The notes below the pieces were generated by a model, which had not been told where the DNA came from, did not search any database, and saw only the letters and a list, made by a program, of their open reading frames with translations. This document shows positions 7,223 to 15,487 of a DNA stretch of 16,765 nucleotides, one piece after another. The stretch is from Chloroflexota bacterium (lineage in GTDB: Bacteria > Chloroflexota > Anaerolineae > Anaerolineales > Villigracilaceae), in NCBI GenBank assembly GCA_026389975.1, contig JAPLGV010000149.1:1-16765 (forward strand). The letters run 5' to 3'. How positions within the stretch are numbered: the first letter of the stretch is position 1; each line of letters starts with the position of its first letter. The position numbers and the translations under genes are program-made.

Positions 7223-8462
7223 ATGTTCCGCTGGCTGGCACCTAATTTACGCACATTCCTTCTGGCTTTTGCCCTGGCTCTGGCCGTCTGGGTGATTGCT
7301 GTCACCGCGGCCAATCCCGATGAAACTCAGGTTTATCCGAATCCTATCCCCATCGAGTTTATCGGGCAGGATCCCGGCCTGATTATGACTGGCGGGACCG
7401 TCCCGCAGCAAGTGGAGATCACTTTGCGCGCCCCGCACTCGGTATGGCAAAGTTTGCTCTCAGGTGAGACCTCAGTCCGCGCCGTGGTGGATTTGACCGG
7501 ACTCGGCTCCGGGATGCATACGGTGAATGTTCAAATGCAGATTGACGCTCGCCCCGTACGCATCATCTCCGTCACCCCTCAGACCTTTGACCTGTCGCTC
7601 GAACAGCAAGTGACCCGTTCCCTGGCAATAAACCTGACTCTCACCGGCAACCCGGCCATCGGTTACCAGGTCGGGTATGCCGTATTGGACCCGGCGGAGG
7701 TGATCATAACCGGGGCGGAGAGCCTTGTTTCCCAGATTGACCACATCCAGGCCACTCTCGACCTGACCGCTGCCCGCCAAAACATCGCCACCTCCATCCC
7801 GCTCCAGGTGGTGGACGTGAATGGCATAGTTATCAGGGGAGTGACCGTCCTCCCGGATAATGTGCAGGTCAGCCTGCCCATTATCCAGCAGGGCGGCTAC
7901 CGCGACCTGGCCGTCAAAGTGATGACGGTCGGGAATCCTGCCAGCGGCTATAGCCTGACGAGTGTGGCCGCCTTCCCCCCCATCGTGACAGTCTATTCCG
8001 CAAATTCAGATACCATTGATTCCATGCCCGGCTACGTCGAGACCTCCTCACTCGTCTTGAGCGGTGCCAAGGAAGATATTGAAAAACAACTTGGGATCAT
8101 CCTTCCGCCCGGTGTAACACTCATCGGCGAGCAGAGTGTGCTGGTTAAAGTGGGTATCGCCCCCATTGAAAGCAGCCTACTCTTTTTATATCGCCCGGTG
8201 GAAATAATCGGGCTGGCGGAAGGACTGCACGCGCATCTCTCGCCGCAAACGGTGGATGTTATTCTTTCCGGCCCGCTGCCCTTGCTCACTCCTCTAGCTA
8301 TCAGTGATGTGCACGTTCAGATGGACCTGACCGGCCGGGGCTCCCGGGACCTACCAGTTGACCCCCAAGGTGTCCATTGCCCAGCAAAACGTGACCGTCG
8401 AATCCATCCTGCCTGGAACGGTGGAAGTGATTATTACCAGTACGATTACGCCCACTCCATAA
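7223..8462 (+). CDS. cdaR: CdaR-like protein with YbbR domains, frameshifted near the C-terminus
   Basis: CdaR is the membrane-anchored extracytoplasmic regulator of CdaA. One N-terminal transmembrane helix (about 9-29) is followed by four YbbR-like beta domains, roughly 41-125, 133-220, 229-312 and 321 to the end. The ATG lies 3 bases after the cdaA stop, with AAGGA upstream. The reading frame breaks at about 8345: upstream it ends in DLTGRGS (residue 374). The next frame, from 8346, reads GTYQLTPKVS and continues 38 residues to TAA at 8460-8462. The join recreates DLTGRGSGT, matching the paralogous DLTGLGSGM (90-98) in domain 1. As sequenced, the original frame runs on to 8686 with a meaningless tail that overlaps der. 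One extra base in a CCC/GGG tract explains this. The corrected protein would be 412 aa. Confidence 0.88.
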
Positions 8463-8549
8463 ATCCCTGTACTTCCCCTTCAGGGCCCCGTGCTGGAACC
8501 GGGACTACCACGAGAGTGCTTGGCCTGTTTTCTCTATGGTGTAATATTC

Positions 8550-9914
8550 ATGAAACCTATTGTTGCATTAGTCGGACGCCCCAACGTGGGCAAAAGTACT
8601 CTCTTCAACCGTCTGGCGGGAGAACGTCTTGCCATCGTGGACGATACCCCGGGCACCACACGCGACCGCATCCTAGCCGAGAGTGAATGGAACGGCCGTC
8701 CCTTTGATGTGGTGGATACCGGCGGGATTGACCCCACGCACGGCGGCAAGACGCCGCTCTCGGTCGATTCAGCGGATTTTATCCCCGAGATCCGCGCCCA
8801 GGCACTGATGGCTGTCCGTGACGCCGAGGCGGTGCTGTTTCTCACCGACGGCACATCCGGCGTCACCTCGCCCGACCGCGAGGTGGCCGAAATTCTGCGC
8901 CGTTATCAGAAGACAGTCGACGGCCAATCCTGGCCGCCAATTTTCGTGGTGGTCAACAAATGCGAGAATGCCAAACAGCGCAGCGCCGCCTCCGAATTTT
9001 ACGAATTGGGACTGGGCGACCCATACCCCCTTTCTGCCATCCACGGCACCGGGACGGGAGACCTGCTCGACGCGCTGGTGGCTTCCTTCCCAACCCAGGC
9101 AGAGACCGAGGAAGACGAATCGATCAAAATTGCCATCGTCGGCAAGCCCAACGCCGGGAAGTCATCCCTGCTCAATAAACTGGTCGGCGAGGAACGCGCC
9201 ATCGTCTCACCCATCCCCGGCACGACCCGCGATGCCATTGACACGCATATCGAAGTGGAAGGCCTGCCCGTCACGCTGATTGATACCGCCGGTATTCGGC
9301 GGCGCGGCAAGATCGAACGCGGCGTGGAAAAATACAGTGTATTGCGCTCCTTCAAAGCCATTGAGCGCGCTGACGTGGTGCTGTTGATGATAGACGCCGC
9401 CGAAGGCATTACCGCCCAAGATACCCACATCGCCGGGTTCATCCTCGACGCCTGGAAGAGCACCGTCGTACTGGTCAACAAGTGGGATACCATCCTGAAA
9501 GACAACGAGACGACGGAAGACTACACCCGCCATGTCCGCCGGGAACTCAACTTTATGGACTACGTCCCCATGCTGTTCATCTCGGCCAAGACCGGTCAGC
9601 GTCTGGACCAGGTGCTTCCGATAGCATTACGCGTCCAGGAGGAACGGATGGCGCGCATCACCACCGCCATGCTCAACCGCGTCCTGCGCGACGCCCAGGA
9701 TGCCCACCCGGCTCCTTCGCACGCCGGACGCCAGTTGAAAATCTACTACGGTGCCCAGGTCCGGGTTGACCCGCCGACTTTCGTCCTGCATGTCAACGAT
9801 CCAAAGTTAGCCCATTTCTCGTACGTGCGTTACCTCGAAAACAAGTTCCGCGAAACGTATGGCTTCATCGGAACACCGATCAAGATCATCACCAAAGGAC
9901 ATAAAGAAGAATAG
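8550..9914 (+). CDS. der: Der (EngA), double-GTPase ribosome assembly factor
   Basis: 454 aa, typical length. Der is an essential cytoplasmic GTPase that acts in maturation of the 50S subunit. First G domain: GRPNVGKST (9-17), DTGG switch motif, and NKCE (136-139) in place of NKxD. Second G domain: GKPNAGKSS (198-206), DTAGIRRRGK and NKWD (310-313). A KH-like domain occupies about 350-445, ending in the family's GTPIKI motif. The open frame extends upstream to a GTG at 8490, but the family begins at MKPIVALVG, so ATG 8550 is chosen. No clear ribosome site precedes it. TAATAT with a weak TTGGCC upstream suggests a possible leaderless transcript as well as readthrough from cdaR. The NKCE variant is also known to me from cyanobacterial Der, so it is probably functional. 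Confidence 0.96.
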   Translation: MKPIVALVGRPNVGKSTLFNRLAGERLAIVDDTPGTTRDRILAESEWNGRPFDVVDTGGIDPTHGGKTPLSVDSADFIPEIRAQALMAVRDAEAVLFLTDGTSGVTSPDREVAEILRRYQKTVDGQSWPPIFVVVNKCENAKQRSAASEFYELGLGDPYPLSAIHGTGTGDLLDALVASFPTQAETEEDESIKIAIVGKPNAGKSSLLNKLVGEERAIVSPIPGTTRDAIDTHIEVEGLPVTLIDTAGIRRRGKIERGVEKYSVLRSFKAIERADVVLLMIDAAEGITAQDTHIAGFILDAWKSTVVLVNKWDTILKDNETTEDYTRHVRRELNFMDYVPMLFISAKTGQRLDQVLPIALRVQEERMARITTAMLNRVLRDAQDAHPAPSHAGRQLKIYYGAQVRVDPPTFVLHVNDPKLAHFSYVRYLENKFRETYGFIGTPIKIITKGHKEE

Positions 9915-9941
9915 TAGGTAGAAAGCAGCAAATTGAAACGA

Positions 9942-9974
9942 CACTCGGCGGAGGCAAATTACCTCCGCCGAGTG
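9942..9974. terminator. Convergent hairpin between der and the GerMN protein gene
   Basis: CACTCGGCGGAGG (9942-9954) and CCTCCGCCGAGTG (9962-9974) form a perfect 13-bp stem with a 7-base loop. It sits between the stop of der (9914) and the stop of the opposing gene (10042). Neither side has a good T run; the minus-strand side is moderately T-rich. Location and stability suggest a bidirectional terminator, but it is not a textbook one. Confidence 0.65.
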
Positions 9975-10041
9975 CTAAATGCTGATTTCTGGTTCTCTGA
10001 GAATTATCGTGGTGATGGGAATTCCCAAAATCCCTACTTTC

Positions 10042-12318
10042 TCATGGTTCCAGACATGCCGGGATCGAATCGCTCTGACCAGTTGGCACCTCAGTGGTTG
10101 CACTCTGGTCATAGATTTTGACCCATAAGATCGTCGGGAACTGCTTGAGGTTCTTGACAATGAGATTCGCGATGGTGTAAGTCGCTCCGCCGGAAGCGCA
10201 TGTACCGGTCAGGTAGACGCGCGCCACGCTATCCGTGATGGTTAAACTGCTGTAGCCGGTCGTCCCGCTCAAGATAACCTGTAAGCCCGCAGTCAGTTCC
10301 GCAGGAGTAGGCCCCAAAAACAATTGAGTCAGGACCGTTTCCGGATTCGTTCGGTATAACGAAACGGGCCGCGTGACTGCAGTTTCAAAAGGCGGAGTGT
10401 TTGCCACATAGCGGGCAGAATCCAGGAAATAAACGTTGATCGTCGTTGGCGTCGGCGGAATCGCACCACTGCGAACAATCCGTGGCACCGACCAAACCGC
10501 CCGATCCCCGCTCGCTGAACCAAAGGCTTGCACCATCAATATGAATTTGACATTCTGTCCGGCCAGAGCCGACAAGTCTACATCCATGCGGGATACCAGG
10601 CCCTCCAACCGCTCACTTGCCGTTTTTAGCGTATACACCGGACCTGAGCCAATCTGATAGTTCAGCCGGAAGATTACATAACAGTTTGTAGGACCTCCAT
10701 TCTGGCATCCAACGTATGATTGGAAATGATCGCCGCTCTGAACAGCAAATCCCGGATATATTCCCTGGATAAAACCGTCCGTCTCGGATTGTGGGAAGGT
10801 GAGGAGACCCTCCGAGCTGGAAATGCCATCTTCCATCTGGTGACTGCCCAGGGGAATCACAAAACCACGCGCATCCCCATCTGTGCCCGGGCATGGCAAG
10901 GCTCCCGCTCCGCTCGACCAGGTGGCAGAACAGGCATTCGTGACAAAATCATAGGCAGAGCCATATGAACTAAGGACCTTGATGTTGACCAGGAAGTTAT
11001 ATGTACCGCTTGCACCCACGCCAAAATTAGTGCCGGAGGCATTCCGCAATTTCCAGTAGCCGATAAAATTACCCGCTGTGATGGGAGCCGTCAGGTTGAC
11101 TGACAGATCAATTGTTCCTCCGGGGGCCACGCTGGTAGGCAGATTGAAGGCAGCCGAAGATGCTCCCATTAAATCCCCGTCAGCAAAAACCAGTCTGTAC
11201 GAAGTTGTCCAGGTACAGGTGCCGACGTTCTGCAGCCGCCACGTCTTTGTAAACGTTGTACCGCCTGCCAGTTCTGTTCCATCGGGGATGGTGACATCGG
11301 TCACGAAAGCAGCTTTGTCGCAAGTTGATACAGGGGGGGGCGTTGGAGCGCCGCCGATCCGGGCAATTCGAGCCCCTCCCCAGACAACACGGTCGCCAGC
11401 GGGGGAACCGCTGGCCATAACCTTCAGGGTAAACTTCACATTTTGCCCAGCCAACGACGAGAGGTCCACACTGGCTCGATAGTAACTTCCCTCGGTCTTT
11501 TCGTGGAAATGCCAGAGGGTACCCACTGGCCCGGAACCAATCTGGTAATCTAATTGGAAGGTAACGTAACACGAAGAGACGCCATAAGCGCAAGACACAA
11601 TGCTCTGGAACCGGTCTCCGCTCTGCACTGTGAAAGCAGGATATGTTCCAGCGATATAACCATCTGTCACATTTTGCGGAGCCACAATCAAGCCAGGCAT
11701 CGTATCGGTTGAACCATTCTCAAGTTGAGGGGCGGCTGATTGGATTACGTAGCCTGACGCGCTTCCATCCGCTCCTGGGCAAGGCAACACCCCTGCACCG
11801 CTCGTCCAGATTGCAGAACAATAATTAGCAACAAAGTCGTAGGCGGTCGACGTAGAACTCCCCGTCACAACAATGTCAATGAAAAACCAGTAAGTGTGAT
11901 ACGGACCCACTCCAAAAAGCACACTGGAAGCATTCCGCAGCATCCAATATCCGCGATAGTGGCCGGAAGTGGTTGGAGCCGTCATGTTAACGGTCACATC
12001 TACTGTGGCTCCCGGGGCAACGCTGGTGGGCAGATTGACCCCCGATGGAGCGCCCATCTTCGTACCAGAATAGAAAACGATGGCGTAAGAGCTGCTCCAG
12101 GTGCAGGTGCCAATATTCTTCAGCCGCCAGGTTTTGATGAGGGCCGCACCGGGGGCAAAACTGGTGCCATCCGGGATGGTAACATCGGCCACGAACTCGG
12201 CCGCGTCACAGGCCACGCTTGCAGCCACCGGGCGGGGGGCAAAGACCGTCCCTGGCAGGAACTGCACCAGCAGAGTCACGATCAGGACAGCCGGGGTGAA
12301 AATGCGTCGGAATTTCAT
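10042..12318 (-). CDS. Secreted protein with two NBR1-type Ig modules and a C-terminal GerMN domain
   Basis: 758 aa. A signal peptide (about 1-33) has a basic start, a hydrophobic core and a likely cleavage site after PVAA. Two homologous halves follow: an Ig-like domain of the kind named after NBR1 (37-152 and 333-449), each with a TWRLxNxGTCTW core, NLPTSVAPG and GYWxLRNAS. Each Ig domain is followed by a beta-sandwich module (158-322 and 455-617) containing the pattern YQIGSGPV and LAGQNVKF. A Pro-rich joint leads to a GerMN domain (626-758) with VYFLDSARYV and LTQLFLGPTPAEL. GerMN occurs in spore germination and envelope lipoproteins; its ligand is not known. The longer frame begins at 12345, but GGAGG directly before the ATG at 12318 fixes the start there. 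The role is probably carbohydrate or wall binding at the surface (inference); no catalytic domain is visible. Confidence 0.88.
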   Translation of the reverse strand: MKFRRIFTPAVLIVTLLVQFLPGTVFAPRPVAASVACDAAEFVADVTIPDGTSFAPGAALIKTWRLKNIGTCTWSSSYAIVFYSGTKMGAPSGVNLPTSVAPGATVDVTVNMTAPTTSGHYRGYWMLRNASSVLFGVGPYHTYWFFIDIVVTGSSTSTAYDFVANYCSAIWTSGAGVLPCPGADGSASGYVIQSAAPQLENGSTDTMPGLIVAPQNVTDGYIAGTYPAFTVQSGDRFQSIVSCAYGVSSCYVTFQLDYQIGSGPVGTLWHFHEKTEGSYYRASVDLSSLAGQNVKFTLKVMASGSPAGDRVVWGGARIARIGGAPTPPPVSTCDKAAFVTDVTIPDGTELAGGTTFTKTWRLQNVGTCTWTTSYRLVFADGDLMGASSAAFNLPTSVAPGGTIDLSVNLTAPITAGNFIGYWKLRNASGTNFGVGASGTYNFLVNIKVLSSYGSAYDFVTNACSATWSSGAGALPCPGTDGDARGFVIPLGSHQMEDGISSSEGLLTFPQSETDGFIQGIYPGFAVQSGDHFQSYVGCQNGGPTNCYVIFRLNYQIGSGPVYTLKTASERLEGLVSRMDVDLSALAGQNVKFILMVQAFGSASGDRAVWSVPRIVRSGAIPPTPTTINVYFLDSARYVANTPPFETAVTRPVSLYRTNPETVLTQLFLGPTPAELTAGLQVILSGTTGYSSLTITDSVARVYLTGTCASGGATYTIANLIVKNLKQFPTILWVKIYDQSATTEVPTGQSDSIPACLEP

Positions 12319-12401
12319 TTCTTCCTCCTTCACATGTAAATGCACAGGGCAGAACGTCCTGTGAACAAGACATAGACGAAAATATGAGCCAAATAGTTCC
12401 T

Positions 12402-12449
12402 TTTATACCTGATGATAACCTAAATAATGCAAAATGGAATATCCATTTT
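12402..12449 (-). promoter_or_regulatory. 19-bp palindrome and weak promoter for the minus-strand secreted protein
   Basis: AAAATGGA (12431-12438) and TCCATTTT (12442-12449) are perfect inverted arms around ATA. On the minus strand, TTGCAT (complement of 12427-12432) and TATAAA (12402-12407) could serve as -35 and -10, with a long spacer of 19 bp. The palindrome then abuts the -35, a plausible operator position. The 210-bp divergent gap 12319-12528 is otherwise AT-rich and contains no gene. The palindrome is certain, the promoter weak. Confidence 0.4.
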
Positions 12450-12485
12450 ATAGGACAATTAGTCACCCTCACCCAGACGGCTGGC

Positions 12486-12514
12486 TTGAGATTCCCGTCC
12501 TTCAGATGTACAAT
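12486..12514 (+). promoter_or_regulatory. Promoter of the exported-protein operon
   Basis: TTGAGA (12486-12491) and TACAAT (12509-12514) are separated by exactly 17 bp, each matching the sigma70 consensus at five of six positions. Transcription would begin near 12521, leaving a leader of only about 8 nt that still contains part of the AGGA ribosome site (12521-12524). Confidence 0.72.
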
Positions 12515-12528
12515 GATATCAGGATCTT

Positions 12529-13236
12529 ATGCTGCGAAAATTCTTTCCCATCATTTTGCTGACCCTGGGGATGCTCCTGCAAGCCTCCCCTGCCCCGTTG
12601 CGCGCCCTGGACCTGGGACCCGCCGGCCTCATCCCGGCTTCCATCCCCGCCGGGACCGCGCCCGTTACCCCCGTCACGCAGGCCGACCTTGACGGCAACA
12701 GCACACCCGAAACCCTGGCACTGGCCGGTGGCCGCCTGTCCATCTTCTCCGGCGGTGAGACCGTCTGGCAAAGCCCGCAGGTGTGGCAAATCGTCCAGGC
12801 CGCCATCAGCGACTTAAATCGCGATGGGAAACCAGAAGTCACCCTCCTGCTCTGGCGTCCCTTTCGCCCCTGGCTCGTGGACCAGTGGCTGCCGAACGGC
12901 GGGCGCATTGCCGAATTTCACAATGCCGAAGGACAATCCTGCCACATCATCCTGATCGGTTGGGCGCGCGGCGGGTATCACGAGTTGTGGGCTGGCTCCG
13001 CAATGGCCGACCCGATCACATCCTTCGCCGCTGCAGACTTAAAAGGCAACAACGCCCAGGAATTGGTGGTGCTCGAAAGCCGTTACACAGACCCAAAGTC
13101 CGCACCCGCCCGCACGTTGAAAGTCTGGGAATGGAACGGATTTGGCTTCACCGGCGTCTCATCTATAGACGGCGCGTTCAGCAAAATGACCCTTGTCCAG
13201 GCCAATGACGGCCACATTCTGATTCTTGTCCCCTGA
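12529..13236 (+). CDS. Exported FG-GAP/VCBS-like repeat protein
   Basis: 235 aa with an N-terminal signal peptide (about 1-26, cleavage near ALRA). Three short calcium-loop-like repeats follow, DLDGNSTPET (53-62), DLNRDGKPEV (95-104) and DLKGNNAQEL (170-179). Each begins a small beta blade, as in FG-GAP/VCBS beta-propeller proteins. The number of blades is too small for a full seven-blade propeller, so the protein may be a partial or compact propeller. Residues 115-160 form a less repetitive region containing GGRIAEFHN and a cysteine. ATG is chosen because it is preceded by AGGA and gives a proper signal peptide. The stop codon overlaps the ribosome site of the next gene. No specific function can be assigned; ligand binding or surface display is inference. 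Confidence 0.75.
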   Translation: MLRKFFPIILLTLGMLLQASPAPLRALDLGPAGLIPASIPAGTAPVTPVTQADLDGNSTPETLALAGGRLSIFSGGETVWQSPQVWQIVQAAISDLNRDGKPEVTLLLWRPFRPWLVDQWLPNGGRIAEFHNAEGQSCHIILIGWARGGYHELWAGSAMADPITSFAAADLKGNNAQELVVLESRYTDPKSAPARTLKVWEWNGFGFTGVSSIDGAFSKMTLVQANDGHILILVP

Positions 13237-13246
13237 GGAGGAGACT

Positions 13247-15487
13247 ATGAAAACAAATCTGCGCAAAATCCTTTGGGCATTTCTGGCTGTGGTGATCGTC
13301 CAGTCGGCGTGCAACATCTCGACTATATCCCCCACCCAGTCCCCGCCCATCACCCAATCCCCGCCCATCACCCAGTCCCCGCTCGCCACGCCCACCCAAT
13401 CCCCGCTCGCCACGCCCACCCAATCGGCGCCCCCGGAGGGGATCTACCCGCCGCCGTTCGCCACCTATAACGAGATTGCCGCCCGCCTGCCGCAGACGTT
13501 CAACGGCGGGGGGTATACGCTGCCGCTCGACTTGAGCCAGGTGCAGAACATGGCTGCGCTGGAACTGACCGACGCCCAGCGCACCCTGCTGGCCCAGAAT
13601 GGTTTCGTAGTCGCCGCGCCTGTGGCAGGCCAGTACCGCGAATTCTACCAAATCTACGAGGACGGCCGGTATATGGATATGCCGATGTTCATTACCACCG
13701 ACTCGGTCTATCACGTCTACCACCTACTCTTCGATAAAATGCTTCGTGATCTGGAAACTGCGCACTTCATCGTTGATCTCAAGTCTCTGACCAGTGCCAT
13801 GTTGACCGCCACCTATCAGCAGTACCAAACCTTGCTCGGCACCACGCTCGAAGAACCAGCCCGCCGAAACGTCGCTTACTTTGCTGTCGCCGCCCAACTG
13901 CTTGGCTTGCCAGACCCGGTGCCGGCCGAAGTGACCGACCTGGTCAGCGCCGAACTGGCCCTGATCAACGCCGCTAGCGGCGAAGCCTTCTCGCCCATTT
14001 GGGACCGCCCCGACCTGCCGCCCGACCAGAAACTCATCGAGGTCTATGGCCAGTACACGCCGCGCGGCCACTATACCCGCAGTGAAGACTTGAAGATGTA
14101 TTTCAAAGCCATGATGTGGTACGGACGGCTCACCTTCCGCCTGAACGATGATTTCGAAACCCGCCGCGCACTGCTCTTGACCCAGGCCGTACGCTCGGCC
14201 ACCGCCGCGGACGGCACACCTGCCGTCACGTTGTGGGAAAATATCTACGAACCGACCGTCTTCATCGTCGGCAAAGCCGACGATCTCGGTTACCTCGAAT
14301 ACGGGGCTCTTTCGGACCAGGTCTTCGGTGCGAACCCCGACCTGAGCAAATTCGCCGAAGAGACACTCTTCGCTCAGTTCAAGCAGGCCAGCGAGTCTCT
14401 TCCGCCGCCCCAGATCAACTCGATGTGGGTCTGGATCTGGCAGGACCAGGAACAGGTCACCAAAGGCTTCCGCTTCATGGGCCAGCGCTTCACGCTGGAT
14501 GGTTACGTTTTCGGGCAAGTGCTCTGGCGCAAAGTTGGCACCCTGGCGGACCCGCGCGGTTTGCCCAAGGCGCTGGATTTCTTCGCAGCCATGGGTTCCG
14601 GGGAGGCCTACAACATCCTGGACGGAATGGGTGAGACACACTACGCCAACTATGATACCCAGATGACCAAAGTCAAAACGGAAATCGCCGCTCTCGGCAG
14701 CGACTCCTGGACCCAGAACCTGTATTGGACCTGGCTGTATTCCTTCCAGCCGCTCATCGATCCGAAAGGCAGCGCCTATCCACCTTTCATGCAGACCCAG
14801 GCCTGGACGCGCAAAGACCTGCAGACCGCCCTCGGCTCCTGGACCGAACTCAAGCACGATACCATCCTGTACGCCAAGCAGGTGATGGCCGAAATGGGTG
14901 GCGGCGGCGAGGACGTTGCACCGCCGCACGGTTACGTGGAACCGAACCCCGAGGCCTACGCCCGTCTGCTGGCTCTCACACAAATGACCTTCGATGGCCT
15001 GCAGAGCCGCAGCCTGTTGAGCGACCTGACCCGCGGCAACTTGGAAAATCTCATCAGTGAACTCACCTTCCTGAAAGACATCTCCGAACGCGAGCTGGCC
15101 GGGGAACCCATCACCACCGATGAATACTGGCACATCCAGTACTGGGGCGGCACGCTGGAACAATTCACCCTGGCCGCCGCGGACACCACCGGCGATATGT
15201 CCAGAGATCTGTCCGACCAGAAAGCCGCCCTTGTCGCCGACGTCGCCACCGGCTCCTATGACTTGGACACTCTGGTGGCGCTTGAAGAGGGCGTCGGCCA
15301 ACCAACCCTCATTTACGTGGTCCTGCCTGATTCGCCCTGGCGCGTCTCCGTCGGCGCGGTGTACTCTTACTACGAATTCACCGTCCCATCATCTAACCGC
15401 ATGACCGACGAGGCCTGGCAAGCCATGGTGGAGGCCGGGACGAACCCGCCCCAGCCCGACTGGACGCAAATGTTCGTTGCACCGTAA
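13247..15487 (+). CDS. DUF3160 lipoprotein
   Basis: 746 aa. The start is ATG 13247, preceded by AGGAGGAGA; the open frame extends further upstream only to a TTG that would place this site inside the gene. A lipoprotein-like signal ends in VQSAC with Cys22. The -3 residue Q is atypical, so lipidation is likely but not certain. A Thr/Pro/Ser linker built of tandem repeats (about 27-62) leads to a DUF3160 domain filling the rest of the chain. Its hallmark segment is FITTDSVYHVYHLLFDK at about 148-164, with the closing region VVLPDSPWRVSVGAVYSYYEF. DUF3160 has no established biochemical function to my knowledge; it is a large mostly helical exported domain common in Chloroflexota and some archaea. 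Neighbouring genes overlap or abut on both sides, so the three are probably cotranscribed. Confidence 0.9.
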   Translation: MKTNLRKILWAFLAVVIVQSACNISTISPTQSPPITQSPPITQSPLATPTQSPLATPTQSAPPEGIYPPPFATYNEIAARLPQTFNGGGYTLPLDLSQVQNMAALELTDAQRTLLAQNGFVVAAPVAGQYREFYQIYEDGRYMDMPMFITTDSVYHVYHLLFDKMLRDLETAHFIVDLKSLTSAMLTATYQQYQTLLGTTLEEPARRNVAYFAVAAQLLGLPDPVPAEVTDLVSAELALINAASGEAFSPIWDRPDLPPDQKLIEVYGQYTPRGHYTRSEDLKMYFKAMMWYGRLTFRLNDDFETRRALLLTQAVRSATAADGTPAVTLWENIYEPTVFIVGKADDLGYLEYGALSDQVFGANPDLSKFAEETLFAQFKQASESLPPPQINSMWVWIWQDQEQVTKGFRFMGQRFTLDGYVFGQVLWRKVGTLADPRGLPKALDFFAAMGSGEAYNILDGMGETHYANYDTQMTKVKTEIAALGSDSWTQNLYWTWLYSFQPLIDPKGSAYPPFMQTQAWTRKDLQTALGSWTELKHDTILYAKQVMAEMGGGGEDVAPPHGYVEPNPEAYARLLALTQMTFDGLQSRSLLSDLTRGNLENLISELTFLKDISERELAGEPITTDEYWHIQYWGGTLEQFTLAAADTTGDMSRDLSDQKAALVADVATGSYDLDTLVALEEGVGQPTLIYVVLPDSPWRVSVGAVYSYYEFTVPSSNRMTDEAWQAMVEAGTNPPQPDWTQMFVAP
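13335..13423 (+). repeat. Two in-frame tandem repeats in the DUF3160 linker
   Basis: An 18-bp unit occurs twice (13335-13352, 13353-13370; one base differs) and encodes the TQSPPI-type repeat. It is followed by a 24-bp unit occurring twice exactly (13376-13399, 13400-13423), encoding the PLATPTQS-type repeat. Both unit lengths are multiples of three, so copy changes alter linker length without breaking the frame. Confidence 0.93.

Noticed and set aside
8337..8350. Programmed +1 frameshift in cdaR
   Set aside because: A UCC-to-CCC slip would mispair at the first base. There is no stop codon or rare codon at the site and no internal Shine-Dalgarno stimulator was evident. An indel is simpler.
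8490..8549. Upstream GTG start for Der
   Set aside because: It would add 20 residues before the conserved MKPIVALVGRPNVGKST start; Der proteins begin at or next to that Met.
8346..8686. C-terminal extension of CdaR reading through to 8686
   Set aside because: The extension has no YbbR pattern and is rich in Pro, Arg, Ser and Cys. It overlaps the der start by 137 bp, whereas the +1 frame restores the domain and stops at 8462.
13335..13423. CRISPR-like array
   Set aside because: The units are short, directly abutting, in frame and without spacers; they encode a Pro/Thr/Ser linker.
13724..15301. Long 525-codon open frame antisense to the DUF3160 gene
   Set aside because: It is the mirror of a real gene in GC-rich DNA. 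It shows no recognisable motif, ribosome site or promoter, and the plus-strand frame has the full DUF3160 pattern.
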